A stretch of DNA of 64,000 nt from NCBI RefSeq assembly GCF_013376095.1, contig NZ_JAAMFN010000009.1, forward strand, positions 1-64,000, in the 5' to 3' direction. The stretch's first letter is position 1, and every line of letters begins with the position of its first letter. This DNA is from Arthrobacter sp. SDTb3-6. Lineage in GTDB: Bacteria; Actinomycetota; Actinomycetes; Actinomycetales; Micrococcaceae. Of this stretch, positions 35,817-44,122 are shown piece after piece. The notes under the pieces were generated by a model, which had not been told where the DNA came from, ran no database searches, and was given only the letters and a program-made list of their open reading frames with translations. A program made the translations under genes and the position numbers.

Positions 35817-36272
35817 GTGATCGACGCCCTTGACAGAGAAATTATGCGCAGGCTTCAAAATGACGGGCGCATGTCCGCCACGGCGCTGGCCGCCGAGGTG
35901 GGGCTGACGGTGGCGCCGTGCCACCGGCGGTTGAAGGAACTGGAAGCGACCGGGACCATCAGCGGATACCGTGCCGTGATCGATCCGGCCGCAGTGGGCC
36001 TGGGTTTTGAGGCGATGGTGTTTGTCACGCTGGAGCGGGTGGACCGGCCCACGGTGGACGAGTTCGAGGCCCGGGTTGACGGGCTGGTCCGCATCACCTC
36101 CGCCCAGCGGCTGTTCGGCGACCCCGACTACGTCCTGAAGGTTGTCTCCGAAGACCTGGCGTCCTACCAGCGGTTCTTCGACGACGAGCTGACACGGCTC
36201 CCGGGCGTGCGGCGGGTCAGCTCCACGCTGGTCATGAAGAACCTCAAGCCTGCGGCGGGACTTCCGCTGTAG
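35817..36272 (+). CDS. Lrp/AsnC-family transcriptional regulator
   Basis: 151 residues: N-terminal winged helix-turn-helix (IDALDREIMRRLQNDGRMSA, then TVAPCHRRLKELE) and C-terminal RAM effector domain (FEAMVFVTLERVDR, LFGDPDYVLKVVSEDL). Start is GTG 35817, six bases after TAAGAT (35805-35810), so the mRNA is likely leaderless. Expected to sense an amino acid and control the divergent LysE-family exporter. Its 3' end overlaps the convergent lldR gene by 29 bp. Confidence 0.9.
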   Translation: MIDALDREIMRRLQNDGRMSATALAAEVGLTVAPCHRRLKELEATGTISGYRAVIDPAAVGLGFEAMVFVTLERVDRPTVDEFEARVDGLVRITSAQRLFGDPDYVLKVVSEDLASYQRFFDDELTRLPGVRRVSSTLVMKNLKPAAGLPL

Positions 36273-37008
36273 CCGCAGGCGAATGCACGTGCGAGGTTTC
36301 GGTGAAGAACCATTCAATGTGCTCGCGCAGCAACCGTGCTGCCAGGGGACCGTCGCCGGCGGTGACGGCGTCAAGGATGTGGTGGTGCTGGGCCCGCAGC
36401 GTGTCCGCGACGGGCTCCCACTGCTCGTCCGTGGTGACGGAGTTGCGCACATAGTCCATGATGGACAGGCGCAGGGAGTCCATCATGGCGGAGACGACGG
36501 CGTTGCCGGCCATGGTGCTGAGCAGGACGTGGAACTGCGAGTCCAGGCTGTGGAACTCTTCGCGCTCCAGGCCGGGGTCATCCATCAGGGCCAGCAGTTC
36601 GGCGGCGCGGGCCAGGGACCCGTCGTCGATCGGCCTCGCATCAACGGCCGCGGCGGCAGCCCATGTCTCCAGCAGGATGCGGGCCTGGACGATGTCGGCG
36701 ACCGGCAGGTGCTGGCTGGCCACGTGCAGGCGCAGGGTGGACGACAGCCCGGCGGACGGGTTGGAGATCAGCACCGTCCCGGAACTCGGACCCGAGCCGA
36801 CGCCCGTGCGCACCAGGCCCATGACCTCGAGAATGCGGATGGCGTCGCGCACCGAGGCCCGCGAAATGCCGTGCTGCTCGGAGAGGGCGCGCTCGCCCGG
36901 GAGACGGTCGCCAATGCTCAGCCGGCCGGCACGCAGGTCCGCTTCGACGCTGGCCAGCACCGCCTCATAGGCGCGCGGGCCCGTGGCCCGACCCGTTTCA
37001 TTACTCAC
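36244..37008 (-). CDS. lldR: FadR-type GntR regulator of lactate utilisation (LldR)
   Basis: 254 residues: winged helix-turn-helix (RLPGERALSEQHGISRASVR, DAIRILEVMGLV) and FCD effector domain (SLDSQFHVLLSTMAGN, AQHHHILDAVTAGDG with the metal-binding His residues). Start is GTG 37008 with AAGGA seven bases upstream. It is 37 bp after lctP, in one operon with it, and the divergent promoter region carries three TGGTC-type palindromes of the kind bound by LldR. Lactate would release repression. Confidence 0.88.
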   Translation of the reverse strand: MSNETGRATGPRAYEAVLASVEADLRAGRLSIGDRLPGERALSEQHGISRASVRDAIRILEVMGLVRTGVGSGPSSGTVLISNPSAGLSSTLRLHVASQHLPVADIVQARILLETWAAAAAVDARPIDDGSLARAAELLALMDDPGLEREEFHSLDSQFHVLLSTMAGNAVVSAMMDSLRLSIMDYVRNSVTTDEQWEPVADTLRAQHHHILDAVTAGDGPLAARLLREHIEWFFTETSHVHSPAATAEVPPQA

Positions 37009-37045
37009 GGATCAATCCTTGCACGGGACCGCGCGCCGTGGCGCA

Positions 37046-38776
37046 TCAGGCCCCTGACAGCATCCAGCCGAGCACGGGGGTGGACTGCAGGTACACCACG
37101 ATGCACAGCACCAGCAGCATCCCCACGCTCCAGCCGATCACCTTGCGCAGGATGACCGACTCCTGGCCGTCCATGCCCACCGCGGTGGCGGCAATGGCCA
37201 GGTTCTGCGGGCTGATCAGCTTGCCCACCACGCCGCCGGAGGAGTTGGCTGCCACGAGCAGGTGCGGGTCGATCCCGGCCTTCAGGCCGGCCGCCTGCTG
37301 CAGCTTGGCGAACAGCGCGTTGGATGAGGTGTCCGAACCGGTCACGGCGGTGCCCAGCCAGCCCAGCACGGGGGACAGGAAGGCAAAGAAGCCGCCGGCG
37401 CTGGCCAGCCAGGTGCCGATGGACACGGTCTGTCCGGACAGGTTCATGACGTAGGCCAGGGCCAGCACCAGCAGGATGGTCGCGCCCGCCCAGCGCATGT
37501 TGTAAATGGTGCGGCCAATGTCCGCCACCGCCTGGCGCATGGTGATGGGGAAGCGGCCCCCGCCGTCGAACACGGAGTAGACGGCCGCCACGATGAGGCC
37601 GGTGGCCAGCAGCAGCGATCCGGGGCTGGAGAGCCACTGGAAGTTGTACACGGTGGAGGAGACCGGCTTGCCGGCGGCGTCCACCACGGCGTTGTGAAGC
37701 ACGGGCCACGGCACCTTGACGTTCGTCATCGCCAGCCAGGCCGGGACGTTGACGCCGAGCTTCCACAGGTTTGCAAAGCCGAACACCACGATCACGAGCA
37801 GGTAGGGGAACAGGGCCAACCACACCCGCGTGCGTGTCAGGGCAGCCGTGCTGCCCGCCGTCGCCGCGGAGCCTTCAGAAAGCGCCGCGCCGGCGGACGC
37901 AGAGCCGCCGGCCATGGCGCCGACCGTGAGGCGTTCGCGGGCGGCCGCGTGTCCCTGTGACTTCCAGGCGCGCAGGAACAGGAAGGCGCCGGCCAGGCCC
38001 ACGAGGGAGGCGACGACGTCGGTCAGCTCGTAGGAGAAGTAGTTGGAGGCAAGGAACTGCGCAACGGCGAAGCACAGGCCCATGACAATGGCAACCGGCC
38101 AGCATTCGCGGATGCCGCGCCGCCCGTCGAGGATGAACAGCAGGACCAACGGCACGATCACGGCCAGCAGCGGCGCCTGGCGCCCCACCACGGAGCCAAT
38201 GTGTTCAGCGGACAGGCCCGTGAGCCCGGCGGCCGTGGTGATCGGGATCGCGATCGCGCCAAAGGCGACCGGGGCCGTGTTGGCCACAAGCACGGTGGCG
38301 GCTGCACGCAGCGGGGACAGGCCCAGGGCGATGAGCATCGTGGCCGTGATGGCCACGGGTGCGCCGAATCCGGCCAGCGCCTCGAGCAGCCCGCCGAAGC
38401 AGAAGGCGATGATGATGGCCTGGACGCGCACGTCGCGGCCGCCGATCACGTCGAAGATGCCGCGGAGGTCCTCAAAGCGGCCGCTGATTACGGTGACGCG
38501 ATAGAGCCACACCGCCATGATCACGATCCACAGCACGGGGAACGCGCCGAACACGGCGCCCTGGCTTGCCGAAAGGGCTGCCAGGCCCAGCGGCATGTGG
38601 AAGCCGAGCACGGCGACCGCCACGGCCGCGAGCAGGGACCAGGCGCCGGCAACATGGGCCTTGGTCTTCACGAAGGCCAGCAGCACAATGAATGTCAGCA
38701 GCGGGATCAGTGCGACGAGCGCCGAGACGGCCACGCTGCCCGCAATCGGGTCGGTGGCGGGGGTGAAATGGTCCAT
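37046..38776 (-). CDS. lctP: L-lactate permease
   Basis: 576-residue LctP-family permease with about 13-14 hydrophobic segments, importing lactate (and probably glycolate). Family motifs: EALAGFGAPVAITATMLIALG, NTAPVAFGAIAIPI, GWLGTAVTGSDTSSNALF and SSGGVVGKLISPQNLAIAA. The frame runs upstream to 38923, but ATG 38776 has AAGGA at seven bases and matches the family start. Forms an operon with lldR and is divergent from lldEFG. Confidence 0.93.
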   Translation of the reverse strand: MDHFTPATDPIAGSVAVSALVALIPLLTFIVLLAFVKTKAHVAGAWSLLAAVAVAVLGFHMPLGLAALSASQGAVFGAFPVLWIVIMAVWLYRVTVISGRFEDLRGIFDVIGGRDVRVQAIIIAFCFGGLLEALAGFGAPVAITATMLIALGLSPLRAAATVLVANTAPVAFGAIAIPITTAAGLTGLSAEHIGSVVGRQAPLLAVIVPLVLLFILDGRRGIRECWPVAIVMGLCFAVAQFLASNYFSYELTDVVASLVGLAGAFLFLRAWKSQGHAAARERLTVGAMAGGSASAGAALSEGSAATAGSTAALTRTRVWLALFPYLLVIVVFGFANLWKLGVNVPAWLAMTNVKVPWPVLHNAVVDAAGKPVSSTVYNFQWLSSPGSLLLATGLIVAAVYSVFDGGGRFPITMRQAVADIGRTIYNMRWAGATILLVLALAYVMNLSGQTVSIGTWLASAGGFFAFLSPVLGWLGTAVTGSDTSSNALFAKLQQAAGLKAGIDPHLLVAANSSGGVVGKLISPQNLAIAATAVGMDGQESVILRKVIGWSVGMLLVLCIVVYLQSTPVLGWMLSGA

Positions 38777-38814
38777 GGAGAATCCTTCACTCGGTGAATT
38801 GAGTTGCGCGGACG

Positions 38815-38849
38815 AGGTCAGACCACTATGGTCCGACCACAGAAGTGTA
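38815..38849 (-). promoter_or_regulatory. two LldR operators and -10 box at the lctP promoter
   Basis: GGTCAGACC (centre 38820) and TGGTCCGACCA (38829-38839, centre 38834) are near-perfect palindromes matching the FadR-type TNGT-N-ACNA pattern, 14 bp apart. A minus-strand -10 box TACACT is at 38844-38849, so the second operator covers the expected transcription start of lctP. Confidence 0.65.
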
Positions 38850-38926
38850 GCGTATGTTTTCGCTTCGGTGTGGCCAAGATCATGTCCGTGATGTTCCGTA
38901 CTGGACTTCAGGCCCGTCATCACGTA

Positions 38927-38937
38927 TGGTCAGACCA
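38927..38937 (+). promoter_or_regulatory. LldR operator upstream of lldE
   Basis: TGGTCAGACCA, a perfect 11-bp palindrome (5-base arms plus centre base), 34 bp before lldE. Same motif as the two sites near lctP, so one regulator can silence both divergent operons. Confidence 0.65.
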
Positions 38938-38971
38938 CACGTTTTAGTCGTTCACGCCGAAGGATGGTCCC

Positions 38972-39769
38972 ATGAGAATTGCGCTCTTCGCCACATGCAT
39001 CGTCGATGCCATGTACCCGCGCACGGCGCGCGCCACGGTCAGCATCCTGGAGCGGCTGGGGCACGAGGTGGTGTTCCCGCCCGGGCAGGCCTGCTGCGGG
39101 CAGATGCACGTGAACTCCGGCTACTTCGCCGAGGCCCTCCCCGTGGTGGCCAACCACGTCAAGGCCTTTGACACCGACGACTACGACGTCGCGGTGGCGC
39201 CGTCCGGCTCCTGCGTGGCCAGCGTCAAGCACCAGCACCAGCTGGTGGCCCGGCGCTGCGGCGACGGCGCGCTGGAAGCCCGGGCCGCCGTCGTCGGCGC
39301 AAGGACCTATGAGCTCTCCCAACTGCTCACCGACGTCCTGGGTGTCACGGACGCCGCGGGCCAGCTGGGCTCGCACTTCCCGCACAAGGTCACCTACCAC
39401 CCCAGCTGCCATGGCATGCGCCTCCTGCACCTGGGCGACCGGCAGCTGAACCTGCTGGCTACCGTGGGCGGCATCGAGCTGGTGGAACTGCCCGAGGCGG
39501 ATGCGTGCTGCGGCTTTGGCGGCACGTTTTCACTCAAGAACGCCGATGTCTCCAGCGCCATGATGGAGGACAAGGCGGCGAACATCTGCGGCACCGGCGC
39601 CGAGCTGTGCACCGGGGGCGACGCCAGCTGCCTGATGCACATTGGCGGCGGGCTCTCCCGCCAGGGCAGCGAGGTGGGGACGCTGCACTTTGCCGAAATC
39701 CTGGCCAGCACGCTTGAAAACCCGGTGACGGCCGCCGGGAACGTCCAGTTGGCAGGGGCCCGGCGATGA
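38972..39769 (+). CDS. lldE: L-lactate dehydrogenase complex subunit LldE/LutA
   Basis: 265-residue Fe-S oxidoreductase subunit with two cysteine-rich CCG domains: FPPGQACCGQMHVNSGYFAE and EADACCGFGGTFSLKN. With LldF and LldG it oxidises L-lactate to pyruvate and feeds electrons to the respiratory chain. Preceded by AAGGATGG and by an LldR operator. Overlaps lldF by 4 bp. Confidence 0.94.
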   Translation: MRIALFATCIVDAMYPRTARATVSILERLGHEVVFPPGQACCGQMHVNSGYFAEALPVVANHVKAFDTDDYDVAVAPSGSCVASVKHQHQLVARRCGDGALEARAAVVGARTYELSQLLTDVLGVTDAAGQLGSHFPHKVTYHPSCHGMRLLHLGDRQLNLLATVGGIELVELPEADACCGFGGTFSLKNADVSSAMMEDKAANICGTGAELCTGGDASCLMHIGGGLSRQGSEVGTLHFAEILASTLENPVTAAGNVQLAGARR

Positions 39770-41304
39770 GCAACACCTTCCTGGGCATGCCCACGCTGCC
39801 CGTCTTTGGCCGCGGCAACCTGAATGCCACCGAGCCGTTCCCGCAGGCCGCGCACCGCGAGCTGGGCAACGCGCAGCTGCGCGCCAACCTGGGCCACGCC
39901 ACACACACCATCAGGGACAAGCGCCTGAAAGTGGTGGCCGAACTGCCTGACTGGGAGGACATGCGCGACGCCGGCAGCGCCATCAAGAACGCCACCATGG
40001 CGCAGCTGCCGGCGCTTTTGGAGCAGTTCGAGGCGAACTTCACGGCCCGCGGCGGAACCATCCACTGGGCCCGGGACGCGCAGGAAGCGAATGAGATTGC
40101 CACCGCCCTCATTCGTGAAACCGGCGAAACCGAGGTGGTCAAGGTCAAGTCCATGGCCACCCAGGAGATCGGGCTGAACGAATACCTTGAAGGGCAGGGC
40201 ATCTCCGCCCTTGAAACGGACCTGGCCGAGCTGATCGTCCAGCTGGACCACGACAAGCCCAGCCACATCCTGGTGCCGGCCATCCACAAGAACCGCAGCC
40301 AGATCCGCGAGATCTTCCTGCGCGAAATGGAAGACGTGGACCCGGCCCTGGGCAACGAGCCCGCCCGCCTGGCCGAGACCGCCCGCCGCCACCTGCGCAA
40401 AAAGTTCCTCTCGGCCAAGGTGGCCGTTTCCGGCGCCAACTTTGGCCTGGCGGACACCGGCACGCTGGCAGTGGTCGAATCCGAAGGCAACGGCCGCATG
40501 TGCCTGACCCTGCCGGAAACCCTCATCACCGTCATGGGCATCGAAAAGCTGCTGCCGTCGTGGAGCGACCTGGAGGTGTTCATGCAGCTGCTGCCGCGCT
40601 CCTCCACCGGCGAACGGATGAACCCGTACACCTCGCTGTGGACCGGCACCACCCCCGGCGACGGCCCGCAAAACGTGCACCTGGTGCTGCTGGACAACGG
40701 CCGAACCGCCGCGCTCGCCGACGAGATGGGCCGCACGGCGCTGAACTGCATCCGCTGCTCGGCCTGCATGAACGTGTGCCCCGTGTACGAGCGCACCGGC
40801 GGCCACGCCTACGGCTCCACCTACCCGGGCCCCATCGGCGCCATCCTCTCGCCGCTCATGACTGGCATCAAGAGCGAGGAAAACAACTCGCTGCCCTATG
40901 CCTCCTCGCTGTGCGGCGCGTGCTTTGACGCCTGCCCGGTGAAGATCAACATCCCGGAAATCCTGGTGCACCTGCGCGGCGAGGACGTCGACTCCAAGCG
41001 CGCCAAGGCCAAGGTCCCGACCCAGACGGACCTGCTGATGAAGGGCGCCGAATGGGCGTTCTCCGCAGGGTCCCGCCTGAACTTGCTGGAAAAGGGCCTG
41101 CCCGCCGGCAGGCTTGCCGCAGGGCGCGCGAAAGTCATTAAAAAGCTGCCCGGCATCGGCGGAAAATGGACGCAGTCCCGGGACATCCCCGCCCCGCCCA
41201 GCCAGTCCTTCCGCCAGTGGTGGGCCAAGGAGCATGGCGCGCCCAACGCCGCCGCACCCGGTACAACTGGTGAAGGCACAATAAGTGAAGGAGGCCGGCC
41301 ATGA
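39766..41304 (+). CDS. lldF: L-lactate dehydrogenase complex subunit LldF/LutB
   Basis: 512 residues. The N-terminal LUD domain holds SGANFGLADTGTLAVVESEG; the C-terminal ferredoxin-like part has two 4Fe-4S sets, CIRCSACMNVCPVY and CGACFDACPVKI. Electron-transfer core of the lactate oxidation complex. Overlaps lldE and lldG by 4 bp each, so the three subunits are translationally coupled. Confidence 0.95.
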   Translation: MSNTFLGMPTLPVFGRGNLNATEPFPQAAHRELGNAQLRANLGHATHTIRDKRLKVVAELPDWEDMRDAGSAIKNATMAQLPALLEQFEANFTARGGTIHWARDAQEANEIATALIRETGETEVVKVKSMATQEIGLNEYLEGQGISALETDLAELIVQLDHDKPSHILVPAIHKNRSQIREIFLREMEDVDPALGNEPARLAETARRHLRKKFLSAKVAVSGANFGLADTGTLAVVESEGNGRMCLTLPETLITVMGIEKLLPSWSDLEVFMQLLPRSSTGERMNPYTSLWTGTTPGDGPQNVHLVLLDNGRTAALADEMGRTALNCIRCSACMNVCPVYERTGGHAYGSTYPGPIGAILSPLMTGIKSEENNSLPYASSLCGACFDACPVKINIPEILVHLRGEDVDSKRAKAKVPTQTDLLMKGAEWAFSAGSRLNLLEKGLPAGRLAAGRAKVIKKLPGIGGKWTQSRDIPAPPSQSFRQWWAKEHGAPNAAAPGTTGEGTISEGGRP

Positions 41305-41948
41305 GCGCCCGCGAAGAGATCCTGGACCGCATCAAGTCCGCCCTGCGTGATTCCCCGGCCGTCCCGCAGATCCCGCGCAACTACCGCCGGGAGACGGACA
41401 AGACGGCCGAACAGCGGCTCGGGCAGCTCGTGGACCGGCTGGAGGACTACAAGGCCAACGTATTTGTGGTCCCCGCCGCGGGGGCGCCGGCCAGGCTGGC
41501 CGAACTCCTGGCCGGGTGCGCCTCGATCGTGGTGCCGCACGGGCTGGACCCGCAGCTGCTTTCCGCACTGCCCCGGACCGGGACGGGCGACGCCGGGACC
41601 TTGGCCGTGGCGGTCGACTCGCCGGAGCGGCCCCTGACGGTGGCCGCGCTGGACGCCGTCGACGCCGTGGTCACCGGCGCCGCCGTGGCCGTCTCCGAGA
41701 CGGGGACCATCATGCTGGACGGCGGCCCCTCGCAGGGCCGCCGGATCATCTCCCTGGTCCCGGACCGGCACGTGTGCGTGCTCCGGGCCGCCGACATCGT
41801 GGAGGTGCTTCCGGAGGCCATGGCCCGCCTGGAGGCCACGGCGCCGCAGACCTGGATCAGCGGGCCCAGCGCCACGAGCGACATCGAGCTTGAACGTGTG
41901 GAAGGGGTGCACGGGCCCCGGACCCTGGACGTGCTCATCCTGACGTAG
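41301..41948 (+). CDS. lldG: L-lactate utilisation subunit LldG/LutC
   Basis: 215-residue LUD-domain protein: SAREEILDRIKSALRD at the N-terminus, then a disordered-looking region, and the conserved DAVVTGAAVAVSETGTIMLD and SLVPDRHVCVL. Third subunit of the lactate oxidation complex. Last gene of the lldEFG operon; a GC-rich hairpin follows. Confidence 0.93.
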   Translation: MSAREEILDRIKSALRDSPAVPQIPRNYRRETDKTAEQRLGQLVDRLEDYKANVFVVPAAGAPARLAELLAGCASIVVPHGLDPQLLSALPRTGTGDAGTLAVAVDSPERPLTVAALDAVDAVVTGAAVAVSETGTIMLDGGPSQGRRIISLVPDRHVCVLRAADIVEVLPEAMARLEATAPQTWISGPSATSDIELERVEGVHGPRTLDVLILT

Positions 41949-41974
41949 CCCGCCGCCCGGGCTTGCCGGCGCCG

Positions 41975-41998
41975 GCCGGGCCCCTCGACAGGCCCGGC
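41975..41998 (+). terminator. hairpin after lldEFG
   Basis: GCCGGGCC / GGCCCGGC, 8-bp perfect stem with 8-base loop, 27 bp after the lldG stop. No T-run, as is common for actinobacterial terminators. Confidence 0.5.
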
Positions 41999-42011
41999 GT
42001 GCGGTGCAAGC

Positions 42012-42530
42012 ATGGCAGCCATGAAGACAACTGACTTGTTGGTGGATGCGTTTGGCCGGATCGGCGACATTGTGGGCGGCGTCCTGGACGGGATGGACCT
42101 TGCCCGGATCAACTGGCGCCCCGGCGGCGCGGGCAACTCCGTCGCCTGGCTGGTGTGGCACCTCTCCCGCGGCCAGGACGAACAAATCGCCGACGTTGCC
42201 GGCATCGCCTCCGTCTGGCAGTCCGGGGGATACGCGGCGCGCTTTGGCTTCGCGCTGGATCCCAAGGACACCGGCTACGGCCACTCCGCGGCGCAGGTGG
42301 ACAAGGTGCGGGTGGAATCCACGGACCTGCTGCGCGAATACCACCAGGCCGTCCTGGCGCAGAGCCTGGACTACGTCCGCGGACTCTCCGACGCCGACCT
42401 CGACCGGGTGGTGGACAAGCGCTGGAATCCCGCCGTCACGCTCGGCGTGCGCCTCATCAGCATCGTGGACGACTGCGTCCAGCACGGCGGCCAGGCGGCC
42501 TATGTGAAGGGCCTGCCGCCGGTGCTTTAA
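42012..42530 (+). CDS. DinB/DUF664-family putative metal-dependent protein
   Basis: 172-residue four-helix DinB-like protein (DUF664), a superfamily that includes mycothiol-dependent transferases. Putative metal-binding histidines are in WLVWHLSRGQDEQIADV and IVDDCVQHGGQAAYVKGL. Cytoplasmic. Two ATGs (42012 and 42021) are equally possible; homologues usually begin near KTTDLLVDAF. Neither has a clear ribosome site. Not evidently linked to its neighbours, though the next gene handles formaldehyde, a mycothiol-linked detoxification in actinobacteria. Confidence 0.8.
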   Translation: MAAMKTTDLLVDAFGRIGDIVGGVLDGMDLARINWRPGGAGNSVAWLVWHLSRGQDEQIADVAGIASVWQSGGYAARFGFALDPKDTGYGHSAAQVDKVRVESTDLLREYHQAVLAQSLDYVRGLSDADLDRVVDKRWNPAVTLGVRLISIVDDCVQHGGQAAYVKGLPPVL

Positions 42531-42747
42531 GCGCCCCCGCCCCGCCTCCGGAAAGCGGCCGGACTGCCCCTTACATATTCCTTCCCGCCGGGCTAGGCTG
42601 TCCTTAACCCCGGAATTTCCAGTGAAATTCGCGCACCCCGAGATCGGTGACGAAGCTGCCACGGATCGATGTGGCGCGCGCCGGGGCGTTCTTGTTGTAT
42701 CGGGCTGTCACACTCGGCTCCCCGAAGTGCGAGGAAGGAAGCAATCC

Positions 42748-43962
42748 ATGTCAGGAAACAAGGCCGTTGCCTACAAGGGACCGGGGAAGGTCGAAGTCAT
42801 TGACATCGACTACCCCACGTTTGAACTGAAGGACGGGCCGGGCGTGAACCCGGCGAACGTGGGGCGCAAGGTGCCCCACGGCGTGATCCTCAAGACCGTT
42901 GCCACCAACATCTGCGGCTCCGACCAGCACATGGTCCGCGGCCGCACCACCGCCCCGACCGACCTGGTCCTGGGCCACGAAATCACCGGCGAAGTGGTCG
43001 AGGTGGGGCCCGACGTCGAATTCATCAAGGTGGGCGACATCTGTTCGGTGCCGTTCAACATCTCCTGCGGACGCTGCCGCAACTGCAAGGAGCGCAAGAC
43101 CGGCATCTGCCTCAACGTCAACCCGGACCGGCCCGGGAGCGCGTACGGCTACGTGGACATGGGCGGCTGGGTGGGCGGCCAGGCCGAATACGTCCTGGTG
43201 CCGTACGCGGACTGGAACCTGCTGAAGTTCCCGGACCGGGATGCGGCGCTGGAGAAGATCATGGACCTGACCATGCTCTCGGACATCTTCCCCACCGGCT
43301 ACCACGGCGCGTTCACGGCCGGCGTCGGCGTCGGCTCCACGGTGTACGTTGCCGGTGCCGGGCCCGTGGGCCTCGCCGCGGCGACGTCCGCGCACCTGCT
43401 CGGTGCCGCCGTCGTGATCGTCGGTGACATGAACGAGGGCCGCCTAGCCCAGGCGCGCTCCTTCGGCTGCGAGACGGTCGACCTGAGCAAGGGCGGGCCC
43501 GGGGAGCAGATCGAGCAGATCCTGGGCGTGCCCGAGGTGGACTGCGCCGTGGACGCCGTCGGCTTCGAGGCCAAGGGGCACGGTTCGGACGCCAAGCACG
43601 AGGCGCCCGCCACGGTGCTGAACGACCTCATGGACATCACCGCCGCCGGCGGGTCCCTGGGCATCCCGGGACTGTACGTCACGGGCGACCCGGGAGGCAT
43701 CGACGAGGCCGCCAAGAAGGGCTCGTTGTCCCTGAGCCTGGGAACCGGCTGGGCAAAGTCGCTGGCGTTCACCACGGGCCAGTGCCCGGTCATGAAGTAC
43801 AACCACGGGCTGATGATGGCGATCCTGCATGACAAGGTGCACATTGCCAAGAACGTCAACGCCAAGGCCATCCCGCTGGCCGACGCACCGCGCGGCTACG
43901 CCGAGTTCGACGCCGGCGCCGCCACGAAGTACGTCCTCAACCCGAACGGCTACCTGAACTAG
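42748..43962 (+). CDS. fdhA: glutathione-independent formaldehyde dehydrogenase
   Basis: 404-residue zinc medium-chain dehydrogenase of the Pseudomonas FdhA type, oxidising formaldehyde to formate with tightly bound NAD and without thiol cofactor. Catalytic zinc: TNICGSDQHMVRGR and GHEITGEV; structural zinc: ISCGRCRNCKERKTGIC; NAD loop: VAGAGPVGLAAA. The characteristic long inserts are present (DVDCAVDAVGFEAKGHG-type region, SLSLGTGWAKSLAFTTGQCP). The frame extends up to 42622, but ATG 42748 follows GAGGAAGGA by seven bases. Confidence 0.93.
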   Translation: MSGNKAVAYKGPGKVEVIDIDYPTFELKDGPGVNPANVGRKVPHGVILKTVATNICGSDQHMVRGRTTAPTDLVLGHEITGEVVEVGPDVEFIKVGDICSVPFNISCGRCRNCKERKTGICLNVNPDRPGSAYGYVDMGGWVGGQAEYVLVPYADWNLLKFPDRDAALEKIMDLTMLSDIFPTGYHGAFTAGVGVGSTVYVAGAGPVGLAAATSAHLLGAAVVIVGDMNEGRLAQARSFGCETVDLSKGGPGEQIEQILGVPEVDCAVDAVGFEAKGHGSDAKHEAPATVLNDLMDITAAGGSLGIPGLYVTGDPGGIDEAAKKGSLSLSLGTGWAKSLAFTTGQCPVMKYNHGLMMAILHDKVHIAKNVNAKAIPLADAPRGYAEFDAGAATKYVLNPNGYLN

Positions 43963-43993
43963 GGGCCATTGGAAAAACTGGCAAGGGTCTCAG

Positions 43994-44037
43994 GGCCCGG
44001 CTTCCGGTGGACGGTCCCGGCCACCGGAAGCCGGGCC
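43994..44037. terminator. strong bidirectional hairpin between fdhA and the Stealth gene
   Basis: Perfect 17-bp inverted repeat, arms 43994-44010 (GGCCCGGCTTCCGGTGG) and 44021-44037, with a 10-base loop, 31 bp after the fdhA stop and 85 bp from the stop of the convergent Stealth gene. Its position between convergent genes fits a shared terminator. Confidence 0.85.
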
Positions 44038-44122
44038 TGTCAGTTTCCGGCCAGCGGTGCCCGCAGGGGCCACTGCGGGCCCTCCACTGTTCCTCGGTGG
44101 CCATCCTCGAAGGCAGGCGCGG

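Noticed and set aside
43963-44122. short gene between fdhA and the Stealth gene
   Set aside because: The sequence is dominated by the 17-bp terminator hairpin and no frame has a start signal.
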